A stretch of 64,000 bases of DNA from Bacillus sp. Y1 (GTDB lineage Bacteria; Bacillota; Bacilli; Bacillales; Cytobacillaceae), in contig NZ_CP030028.1 in NCBI RefSeq assembly GCF_003586445.1, positions 1,936,501-2,000,500 on the forward strand. The letters run 5' to 3'. The notes beneath the pieces are model-generated. The model was given only the letters and a program-made list of their open reading frames with translations, did no database searches and was not told the DNA's origin. Shown piece by piece: positions 43,081-49,046 of the stretch. Position 1 is the stretch's first letter, and the number at the start of each line of letters is the position of its first letter. The position numbers and the translations under genes were made by a program.

Positions 43081-43404
43081 CTACTTTTCCTGTTCTTCAA
43101 CAAGATATTTAAGCATTGAAAGCTTATTATCCCAGAATTGGTCGAAATAGCTTAACCAGTCTTTGATTTCTGTAAAGGTTTCAGGGTGAAGCTTGTAGAT
43201 TTTTTCTCTTCCTGCCTTAGTCATACCGACTAGATTGGACTCAGATAATATTCGGAGATGTTTAGATACCGCTGTTCGAGTGATCGGAAATTGATCACTG
43301 ATCGCAGTTACTGATAAATCTTGCTTGGCGAGAAGCATTAATATTTTTCTTCTTGTTGGGTCAGCAATTGCCTGAAACACATCGTGTTTTTGGACAGCGG
43401 ACAT
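43081..43404 (-). CDS. ArsR family transcriptional repressor
   Basis: A 107-residue winged-helix regulator: FQAIADPTRRKILMLLAKQD, ISDQFPITRTAVSKHLRILS as the recognition region, and GREKIYKLHPETF. No ELCVCDL metal site is present, so it is of the non-metal (SdpR/YceB-like) kind often paired with SRPBCC proteins. It is translationally coupled (TAATG) to the upstream SRPBCC gene. It probably represses its own operon through the AACCAAAAGGTT sites upstream. Confidence 0.92.
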   Translation of the reverse strand: MSAVQKHDVFQAIADPTRRKILMLLAKQDLSVTAISDQFPITRTAVSKHLRILSESNLVGMTKAGREKIYKLHPETFTEIKDWLSYFDQFWDNKLSMLKYLVEEQEK

Positions 43405-43820
43405 TACGCCTCAACAACCCCGCGTAGCTTCACGTCAACAAGAGGTCCCCATCCGCCATTCATGCGATCGCGAATAACTTGATGTGTTTCATTAGCCAAT
43501 GGAATAACTTCCTCTGTGTCTCCCCAGCCAGAATGAACAAGGGTAAACTCTGTCTGCTCTTCTAACTCTTTTAACTCAAATGTAACCACCCATCCATCTG
43601 TTCCCCAAGTAAATACGAGGCGGTGTGGCGGTTCTAGCTCTAACACTTTGCATGGACTCGGACCAAACGGAGACTGAATGGTAAATTCACTACCAACTTC
43701 TTGTTGAAAGTCATTTGGCATAAACCAAGAAGATATTCCCTCTGCAGTTGCTACTGCATTCCATACTTTTTGAATTGGTGCTTGAAACACTGTTGTTTTT
43801 CGAATATCTTGAACCTTCAT
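43404..43820 (-). CDS. SRPBCC (AHSA1-like) domain protein
   Basis: A 138-residue START-fold protein: IRKTTVFQAPIQKVWNAVAT, EGISSWFMPNDFQQEVGSEF and LVFTWGTDGWVVTFELKELE, ending with a C-terminal helix. Such AHSA1/CalC-like proteins bind hydrophobic ligands; those next to ArsR genes may bind the ligand that relieves repression (family knowledge). First gene of the two-gene operon; start follows AAGGATGGGG. Confidence 0.88.
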   Translation of the reverse strand: MKVQDIRKTTVFQAPIQKVWNAVATAEGISSWFMPNDFQQEVGSEFTIQSPFGPSPCKVLELEPPHRLVFTWGTDGWVVTFELKELEEQTEFTLVHSGWGDTEEVIPLANETHQVIRDRMNGGWGPLVDVKLRGVVEA

Positions 43821-43848
43821 TTTTCCCCATCCTTTTAAAATGATATGT

Positions 43849-43900
43849 AACCAAAAGGTTTCTTGTTGTGATTATACGAAACCTTTTGGTTTCATGTCAA
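43849..43900 (-). promoter_or_regulatory. Promoter with paired ArsR operators
   Basis: Leftward TTGACA (43895-43900) and TATAAT (43871-43876) are 18 bp apart. AACCAAAAGGTTTC (43849-43862) and GAAACCTTTTGGTT (43878-43891) are perfect reverse complements; each arm contains its own palindrome AACC-4-GGTT. One copy fills the promoter spacer and the other lies just downstream of the start point, which suits cooperative repression by the ArsR protein. Confidence 0.85.
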
Positions 43901-44046
43901 CTATCTTCTATTAAGTACTCTTATTATTTCCAAATCATTTAAAATAAAGAAAGAGTTAAGAACTTCTTAAGATTTTTAATGGTCGAATGTTAAGATTTAC
44001 CGGTTACTATAAAAAGAGAAGAAAGCTGCTAGAAAGTAGGGGGAGT

Positions 44047-44379
44047 ATGAATTCGTACAATGTACTTGTGGTGGACGATGAAAAAGAAATACGTGATTCT
44101 ATAGAAATTTATTTGAAGAATGAAGGGGTTATGGTTATTAAAGCTTGTGATGGAATGGAAGCACTACAAATCTTGAAAAAACAAGAAATTCACCTCATTA
44201 TTTTAGATATTATGATGCCCAACTACGGTCATGAAAGGCTTCTTTAAGATTTCATTAATTACACGAAGCTATTAAAAAACACCGAGGTATCTTTGGAGGA
44301 ACGAAAATCTTATATTGACATTATCGATCAAAAATCAAAACGGTTGAAAGTGTTAAACTTCTTTTTTAAAAATAATTAG
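44047..44379 (+). pseudogene. Decayed two-component system (receiver plus kinase fragment)
   Basis: An ATG at 44047 after GGGGGAGT opens a receiver domain (YNVLVVDDEKEIRDSIEIYL, LKKQEIHLIILDIMMPN) cut off after the phospho-acceptor Asp. A TAA at 44245-44247 follows. In the same frame the sequence continues DFINYTKLLKNTEVSLEERK and SYIDIIDQKSKRLKVL, a piece of the dimerisation/histidine region of a VanS-type sensor kinase, ending at 44379. A large internal deletion has apparently fused the two genes of an old VanRS-like system. No functional product is expected. Confidence 0.85.
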
Positions 44380-44407
44380 TTGCATTTTGCAAATAATGTG
44401 ATATAAA
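44380..44407 (+). promoter_or_regulatory. marR promoter and operator 1
   Basis: TTGCATTTTGCAA (44380-44392) is a perfect inverted repeat (TTGCA-TTT-TGCAA) that also supplies the -35 hexamer TTGCAT; TATAAA at 44402-44407 is the -10, 16 bp away. Regulator binding would cover the -35. A near-identical copy precedes the permease gene. Confidence 0.75.
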
Positions 44408-44425
44408 TAAAGAGAGGTGAAAATA

Positions 44426-44872
44426 TTGGAAAACTTACGTGATTTATTCCAGGTGTTAACAAGAAGATTTGGTATGTTAAATAAAAACTGTTGCTTAGTA
44501 GGTGGAATGGAAATTTCCCTCGTCCAAAGTCATATCATCCACGAAATTGATAAGCAAAACAAACCGAGTGTTCAGCAAGTCGCTGACTCACTAGGGATCG
44601 ATGTGACAACATTTAGTCGGCAGATACAGACCTTAACAAAGATGGGATTAGTAAAAAAGCAACAGTTGCCTGAAGACAAAAGAGTATATGTGTTATCCCT
44701 AACAACAGAAGGAAAGTTTGTCTCTACCTCAATTGATAACGAAATGAACCAATACTTGCAAGAAATATTTTCTCATATGAATGAATTTGAAAAAGATACA
44801 GTGATTCGATCCGTTAAATTATTAAATGTGGCCATGTCTAAATCCTCGGTATGTTGTAAGCCATACATATAA
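44426..44872 (+). CDS. MarR family regulator with Cys pairs
   Basis: A 148-residue winged-helix regulator: VQSHIIHEIDKQNKPSVQQV, ADSLGIDVTTFSRQIQTLTK (recognition helix) and PEDKRVYVLSLTTEG (wing). Two Cys-Cys pairs, at 22-23 (KNCCLVG) and 143-144 near the C-terminus, could sense thiol-reactive metals, metalloids or oxidants (inference). TTG 44426 lies six bases after AGAGGTG. It should repress itself and the downstream permease through the TTGCATTTTGCAA-type sites. Confidence 0.88.
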   Translation: MENLRDLFQVLTRRFGMLNKNCCLVGGMEISLVQSHIIHEIDKQNKPSVQQVADSLGIDVTTFSRQIQTLTKMGLVKKQQLPEDKRVYVLSLTTEGKFVSTSIDNEMNQYLQEIFSHMNEFEKDTVIRSVKLLNVAMSKSSVCCKPYI

Positions 44873-44901
44873 GCAGGTAAACTATCTTGCTTATATTTTT
44901 T
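44869..44901 (+). terminator. Terminator after the marR gene
   Basis: ATAAGCA (44869-44875, overlapping the stop) pairs with TGCTTAT (44888-44894), followed by TTTTTT. It may attenuate read-through to the permease, which has its own operator. Confidence 0.6.
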
Positions 44902-44913
44902 AATAAAATATAC

Positions 44914-44926
44914 TTGCATTTTACAA
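44914..44926 (+). promoter_or_regulatory. Operator 2, upstream of the permease gene
   Basis: TTGCATTTTACAA differs at one base from operator 1. It lies just downstream of a possible promoter (TTGCTT 44887-44892, 16 bp, TATACT 44909-44914), so bound repressor would cover the transcription start. Confidence 0.7.
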
Positions 44927-44946
44927 ATAAAATGAGGTGGAGAATT

Positions 44947-45810
44947 GTGGAAGAGTTAGTAAAGAGCTTTTTAAGTATTGCACTAGAATTAACCGTCTTA
45001 TTTGTAGGGATTTCTTTTTTAATTAATGTCCTACAAGGCTATATCCCTTATGAAAAAATGGAGAAACTGATGGAGCGCAGCCATCCGCTAGTTAGTGCAT
45101 TGATTGCCCTTGTATTTGCCTTCGTCACTCCTTTTTGCTCTTGCTCGACCATTCCGGTTGTGGTGAATTTATTAAATAAAAAGGTGCGCTTTGGTACGGT
45201 CATGATTTTTTTATTTGCATCTCCCGTACTAGATCCAACAATTTTGACGTTAATGACAGCTACACTCGGTTGGAAGGTAGCCATTGTTTACACATTGTTA
45301 ACAAGCATTTTATCAGTAGCGATTGGCTTTAGCCTAGAAAAACTTGGTTTTGAGAATCAGGTGAAAAATGTCATTATGACTGGATTTAAAGATCCGAATA
45401 AAAAACTAGACTGGAAAGGTGCGCTATTAGAAACCCTCCAGCTCATGAAGACAGTTTATCCATTCTTGCTAATTGGTGCTGCTATTGGGGCAGTTATTCA
45501 CGGGCTTGTACCTACTGAATGGATCACCACTTACATGGGGTCTGACGACTGGTGGTTAGTACCGATCGCTGCGATCATTGGAATTCCCTTGTATATCCGA
45601 CTTTCTACCATGATCCCTATTTCACAAGTCATGATATTGAAGGGGATGGCACTCGGCCCAGTCATGGCGTTAATGATTAGCTCGGCAGGTGCAAGCTTGC
45701 CAGAATTGACCCTACTGAATAGTATTTTTCGAAAAAAGCTTGTTGCAGCGTTTATCGCATCCGTAATGTTGATGTCCACTTTATCTGGTTTTTTATTTTA
45801 TTTAATATAG
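44947..45810 (+). CDS. Permease of the ArsP/DUF318 family
   Basis: A 287-residue membrane protein with about eight helices. The family hallmark TPFCSCSTIP is at 61-70 (Cys64, Cys66), followed by FASPVLDPTILTLM and a second-half ISQVMILKGMALGPVMALMI. ArsP members export trivalent organoarsenicals; other members of the family have unknown substrates. GTG 44947 follows GAGGTGGAG. Flanked by a Cys-pair MarR regulator and a Cys-pair peptide, which points to a soft-metal or thiol-reactive substrate. Confidence 0.88.
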   Translation: MEELVKSFLSIALELTVLFVGISFLINVLQGYIPYEKMEKLMERSHPLVSALIALVFAFVTPFCSCSTIPVVVNLLNKKVRFGTVMIFLFASPVLDPTILTLMTATLGWKVAIVYTLLTSILSVAIGFSLEKLGFENQVKNVIMTGFKDPNKKLDWKGALLETLQLMKTVYPFLLIGAAIGAVIHGLVPTEWITTYMGSDDWWLVPIAAIIGIPLYIRLSTMIPISQVMILKGMALGPVMALMISSAGASLPELTLLNSIFRKKLVAAFIASVMLMSTLSGFLFYLI

Positions 45811-45823
45811 GAGGAATGTAAAG

Positions 45824-45949
45824 ATGAACGTATTAAAAAGCTTATTTGGAAAAAAGGATCAAACTTGCTGTGAGGTAAAAATTGTTGAAAAAGTTGAAGT
45901 TGAGTCATGTTGTAAAGAAGAAGAGGAAAAAAGAGACGAGAAAAAATAA
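45824..45949 (+). CDS. Small Cys-pair protein, 41 residues
   Basis: This gene lies 13 bp after the permease, with GGAGGAATG before its ATG. The product starts MNVLKSLFGKKDQTCCEVKI, continues VEKVEVESCCKEEEEKRDEK and ends in Lys. It has two Cys-Cys pairs and a very charged tail. It recalls the short 'LDCC motif' putative metal-binding proteins of Bacillus (recollection). As the last gene of the operon it may pass a thiophilic ion to the permease. Confidence 0.75.
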   Translation: MNVLKSLFGKKDQTCCEVKIVEKVEVESCCKEEEEKRDEKK

Positions 45950-46008
45950 AACTTTAAAATCTAACCATTGAATATGTTTGCATTAGTAGGAGAGTAAAAA
46001 ATAAAAGA

Positions 46009-46045
46009 CAGCTCCCTTCAAGTAGATGAATAGGAGCTGCCTTTT
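46009..46045. terminator. Terminator between convergent genes
   Basis: CAGCTCC (46009-46015) pairs with GGAGCTG (46033-46039), followed by CTTTTT. It ends the permease operon. Confidence 0.7.
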
Positions 46046-46869
46046 TACGATCGAAAGGATGGTTTTGATAGCGAGCAAGTAGGATAAGTTATATCAGGGA
46101 CATAGTACGACAGCTTTTTTAAGAAATAACACGCTTCAGGAAAATGATGTTCAAGAAAACGTAATGTGGACTGATTTAATACTTCCTCATCTTTGTATAA
46201 CTGGACCATTTTTTCTACTAAACTGGTAAATCCGATAACAGCGATCACGACATCTCTTGCGAATTGGAGTTGTATCGGAAAGCCTTCTGGCGTAAATCGT
46301 AAATACCCTTTAATAGCCTCGTTTTTCACAATGAACGACTGGAATATTTGCATGTATTCTCTTGTTTGTGTTACTAGTGCCAGTTCAACTCCATCAAGTG
46401 CTCGAGCGAGTAAGGCCGCATGCCCCGCTTGGTCTTCAAGCCATAAATCCATTAAGTCGACAAGTGGGAGTATGGGAGGGGTTTGCCCGTTTACATAAAA
46501 GCTTAGCATTCGTAAATATTCTTGGTTTTCCCCTAGTGTTCCATTTAAATAGGTTGGAGTTAAATTCAAGTTCACTTTATTTTCAATGCGTAGGCGCTGA
46601 AGATGACCCTCAAAATGAAAATACCCATTGGCAATCGGATAGATTTCTCTTGCGAAGGTGATCATTTCAGAGGATGAAACTGATCCTGCCGGTGGGAGGC
46701 TAGATAGTTTTGAAAGCAAGCCGCGAAATAATTGGATATATTGCTTTGCCGTGTTTACATACTCGACTTCACTAGGAGATAAGAAATCGTGAATAAAGTG
46801 GGCGTGATCTTCTAATACTTCAAGCCAAAAAGCGTGTTCTTCAAAAACTGAAATGGGTTCATAGCTCAT
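46045..46869 (-). CDS. DUF2935 family protein
   Basis: A 274-residue all-helical protein of the Bacillus DUF2935 family (tandem four-helix bundles): ISVFEEHAFWLEVLEDHAHF near the start and DLWLEDQAGHAALLARALDG in the second half. The repeated EH/EDQ-H pattern suggests a ferritin-like metal-binding core, though no function is established. ATG 46869 lies seven bases after GGAGGT; the ATG at 46875 is too close. Monocistronic. Confidence 0.88.
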   Translation of the reverse strand: MSYEPISVFEEHAFWLEVLEDHAHFIHDFLSPSEVEYVNTAKQYIQLFRGLLSKLSSLPPAGSVSSSEMITFAREIYPIANGYFHFEGHLQRLRIENKVNLNLTPTYLNGTLGENQEYLRMLSFYVNGQTPPILPLVDLMDLWLEDQAGHAALLARALDGVELALVTQTREYMQIFQSFIVKNEAIKGYLRFTPEGFPIQLQFARDVVIAVIGFTSLVEKMVQLYKDEEVLNQSTLRFLEHHFPEACYFLKKLSYYVPDITYPTCSLSKPSFRS

Positions 46870-46955
46870 GTTCATACCTCCTTCAAAAATAAACTCAAGT
46901 ATTACAGTTTATGAGTAACAAGAATGGGTAAGAACGATTAATTCCCAAATGAAAA

Positions 46956-46977
46956 AACCCGTGAAAGCACCCGGGTT
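46956..46977 (-). terminator. Terminator of the small membrane protein gene
   Basis: AACCC and GTG (46956-46963) pair with CAC and GGGTT (46968-46977) with a two-base bulge, and the leftward side has a T-run. Confidence 0.6.
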
Positions 46978-46981
46978 GGAC

Positions 46982-47452
46982 CTACCTATAACGTGTTACA
47001 TATTTTTCGTATATGACTTGAAAACCGTACATAGCCATTGTTTTAAGTAAAAAAATAATGGACAGTTGAAGTCTATTTAATCGTACAAGAGTAACATATC
47101 CCATTTTTCGAAAGCCTCGCATCATTCCATAAGTAAAAAGTGAATCAACAATGATATTTATAATTAAATATAATTTGAATTTTCCGAAAGTGTATTTTAA
47201 TATCCAAATGGAACCAACGAAAAATGGTCCAAGAATGAGTGGAAATTCATTAAGTACATTTGGTTTGATATTAGATGGAAACCACCACCATTTTCTTCTC
47301 TGTGCAACCATTCCTTCGATTATGAGATAGAGCGAGATAAAACTGGCACCCGGAAGAAACCTTTTTACTGTCTTTCCGCCAATCAAAGGGACTGACAACC
47401 AAGGTAGTATAAAAAGAAGAGCTATATACAAATTAAATTTCTTCAACGCCAT
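46982..47452 (-). CDS. Hypothetical membrane protein
   Basis: A 156-residue protein with about four hydrophobic segments (LYIALLFILPWLSVPLIG; FISLYLIIEGMV; FPLILGPFFVGSIWILKYTF; LYLIINIIVDSLFTYGMM) and a basic C-terminus. It resembles unnamed Bacillus membrane proteins. ATG 47452 follows AGAAGG and is preferred over 47458. No informative neighbours. Confidence 0.7.
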   Translation of the reverse strand: MALKKFNLYIALLFILPWLSVPLIGGKTVKRFLPGASFISLYLIIEGMVAQRRKWWWFPSNIKPNVLNEFPLILGPFFVGSIWILKYTFGKFKLYLIINIIVDSLFTYGMMRGFRKMGYVTLVRLNRLQLSIIFLLKTMAMYGFQVIYEKYVTRYR

Positions 47453-47600
47453 CAGCATCCTTCTTCACTTATAATAATTTAGTGTGGCACAAGAAATGGA
47501 AACGTATGTGTTTCATTTAGAAAAAATTTGAAAAATAATATACAAAAAATGGTATAGTAAAAACTAGGAAAGATTGAATAGGGGGAGGATGGAACGGTTT

Positions 47601-48140
47601 ATGATTAAAGGAAATTCCATATTTATAAGACCGCTTACGCTTGATGATGCGGAGGAATGTCTAGACTTTCAGGTGCGCAATCGATCCTTTTTTGAAGCAT
47701 TTGCGATGGAACGTCCAAGTGACTTTTATACGATTTCGGGACAACAAAACTTAATCGAAAGAAAAATCTCTGCAGCTGAGAAGGATACAGATTATTATTT
47801 CGGAATTTTTCTACAATCAACAGGGGCTCTTATTGGTACAATGCAACTTTTTCAAGTGCTCCGAGGGTCTCTCCAAAGTGCATACATCGGATATTTCTTA
47901 GATAAGAAGCATAACAGCAAAGGCTATACAACAGAAGCGGCCAAGCTATTGGTATCATTCGGATTCGAAGAGTTAAAGCTACACCGCATAGAAGCGGGAG
48001 TCATGCCGCATAATATCGCCTCCATACGAGTGTTGGAAAAAGTGGGCTTTGAAAAAGAGGGAATCGCTCGGAAAAATGTAAGAATCAACGGAAAATGGGA
48101 AGACCATCAAGTATTAGCGATTATAAACCCACTGGATTGA
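47601..48140 (+). CDS. RimJ/RimL-type GNAT acetyltransferase
   Basis: A 179-residue GNAT protein like Bacillus YjcK/YdaF: GNSIFIRPLTLDDAEECLDF, YIGYFLDKKHNSKGYTTEAA (acetyl-CoA loop), HRIEAGVMPHNIASIRVLEK and VGFEKEGIARKNVRINGKWE. Relatives acetylate ribosomal protein N-termini or small amines. ATG 47601 is preferred; GGGGGAGG lies against an earlier ATG at 47589. Confidence 0.88.
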   Translation: MIKGNSIFIRPLTLDDAEECLDFQVRNRSFFEAFAMERPSDFYTISGQQNLIERKISAAEKDTDYYFGIFLQSTGALIGTMQLFQVLRGSLQSAYIGYFLDKKHNSKGYTTEAAKLLVSFGFEELKLHRIEAGVMPHNIASIRVLEKVGFEKEGIARKNVRINGKWEDHQVLAIINPLD

Positions 48141-48152
48141 GTGGATTATAAA

Positions 48153-48181
48153 CCCCTGTCGGTTATTTGTGCTGACAGGGG
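48153..48181. terminator. Hairpin between convergent genes
   Basis: CCCCTGTC (48153-48160) pairs with GACAGGGG (48174-48181). T-tracts are poor, so this may be a weak bidirectional terminator. Confidence 0.6.
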
Positions 48182-48207
48182 ATTGATAGAACTGTGATAG
48201 TGAAGAA

Positions 48208-48591
48208 CTATTTAAAAGTCCAATAATGATTCAAGAAAAAGTTTACGAGTGGAATCGTCAGCGTGGTAGCTATTTCTCCGATTAAATAATGAAAGGAGAG
48301 TACCTGGACGAGTGTATACATGATGACAAAATTCAATGTGAATCCGATAGAGGCTACGATGAAGAAACGCACTAATTTCTGCTTTGAAAACTCACCGCCA
48401 AAAGTAAACTTCATATTAAGAATGAAAGAAAAAAGAGTCATGATAACAAATGAAATAATGGAAGAGATTATAGGCTCCTTACCTATTCGCTCTACCAATA
48501 TAAACATTGAAAGAAAATAGATACAAGTGCAAATGCAGCCAACTAAGCTATACATCATAAATTTTTGAACAATGGGTTTCCTAACAAGCAT
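48208..48591 (-). CDS. GtrA family membrane protein
   Basis: A 127-residue protein with four hydrophobic helices (MMYSLVGCICTCIYFLSMFI; PIISSIISFVIMTLFSFILN; FFIVASIGFTLNFVIMYTLV; ATTLTIPLVNFFLNHYWTFK). The FxLNxxxTF and NFFLNHYWTF endings are the GtrA/PF04138 hallmark. Members help move lipid-linked sugars for surface glycosylation. No partner glycosyltransferase is adjacent. Start after AAAGGATG. Confidence 0.9.
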   Translation of the reverse strand: MLVRKPIVQKFMMYSLVGCICTCIYFLSMFILVERIGKEPIISSIISFVIMTLFSFILNMKFTFGGEFSKQKLVRFFIVASIGFTLNFVIMYTLVQVLSFHYLIGEIATTLTIPLVNFFLNHYWTFK

Positions 48592-48676
48592 ATAGGCATC
48601 CTTTCTAAATGGCTGTTAGTTCTTTTATATCATGTACGATGCGAAATGAAAATATTTTTTCAATAATCATTAACTA

Positions 48677-48706
48677 TTTACATAGTAATTGGATATACTA
48701 TACAAT
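48677..48706 (+). promoter_or_regulatory. Promoter of the MutS2-like leader transcript
   Basis: TTTACA (48677-48682) with TATACA (48699-48704, 16 bp) or TACAAT (48701-48706, 18 bp). Transcription would start near 48712, leaving a ~335-nt leader before the MutS2-like start codon. Confidence 0.6.
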
Positions 48707-48747
48707 GAAAATGCAACCCATTAAATTTTGATAAGGGAGTATGTTTT

Positions 48748-48771
48748 ATGTTAGGTGTCGTTCTTAACTAA
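48748..48771 (+). CDS. Leader peptide uORF (MLGVVLN)
   Basis: ATG 48748 is eight bases after AAGGGAG (48733-48739). It codes for seven residues and stops at TAA 48769-48771. The last four codons lie inside the 5' arm of the 11-bp stem, so a ribosome stalled here would open that stem. A competing ATG at 48741 is only one base from the ribosome site. Confidence 0.6.
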   Translation: MLGVVLN

Positions 48772-48913
48772 TCCAATCAATTGGATACGAGCATTCCGGT
48801 TTGTTTTCTAACCTTGAAAATTTCAAGGTTTTAGGAAGCTTATTTATCTATGGCCGCGAATGTAGTTAAGAACAATGGTCAAAAACAAGCATACTATCCT
48901 TAGCCGAGAGTGT

Positions 48914-48947
48914 AGCTGTGCACCACTGTGTAACAGCTTTTTATTTT
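48914..48947 (+). terminator. Leader terminator 1
   Basis: AGCTGT (48914-48919) pairs with ACAGCT (48933-48938), followed by TTTTTATTTT. It would end a short leader RNA of ~230 nt. Confidence 0.7.
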
Positions 48948-48996
48948 GGTTAAATAGTCTGAACAGAATGCTTTTTAATAGGATTCTGTTTACTTG

Positions 48997-49033
48997 CCGC
49001 GTTGACTCGTTCAACGCGGTTATTTTTATTTTT
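48997..49033 (+). terminator. Leader terminator 2
   Basis: CCGCGTTGA (48997-49005) pairs perfectly with TCAACGCGG (49011-49019), followed by TTATTTTTATTTTT. It ends just before the AGGAGG of the MutS2-like gene, so transcription of the gene requires antitermination. Confidence 0.9.
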
Positions 49034-49046
49034 AGGAGGAAAAAAG

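Larger units (their letters stand above)
48735..49033 (+). ncRNA. Structured attenuation leader upstream of the MutS2-like gene
   Basis: Successive pairings: AGTATG (48738-48743) with CATACT (48890-48895); GTTCTTAACTA (48760-48770) with TAGTTAAGAAC (48863-48873), 11 bp perfect; hairpin ATCCAA/TTGGAT (48771-48786); hairpin AACCTTG/CAAGGTT (48810-48830); hairpin AACAGAAT/ATTCTGTT (48962-48990). Two intrinsic terminators lie before the gene and a short uORF lies at the front. It fits no riboswitch class I know. The layout matches ribosome-mediated attenuators of antibiotic-resistance genes. Confidence 0.75.

Noticed and set aside
43081..43404. Arsenic-responsive ArsR
   Set aside because: The metal-binding ELCVCDL motif is absent and the partner is an SRPBCC protein, not an arsenite pump.
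48735..49033. T-box or known riboswitch in front of the MutS2-like gene
   Set aside because: No T-box AGGGUGGNACCGCG, and none of the conserved cores of TPP, SAM, FMN, lysine, purine, M-box or c-di-AMP riboswitches could be found; the short uORF fits attenuation better.
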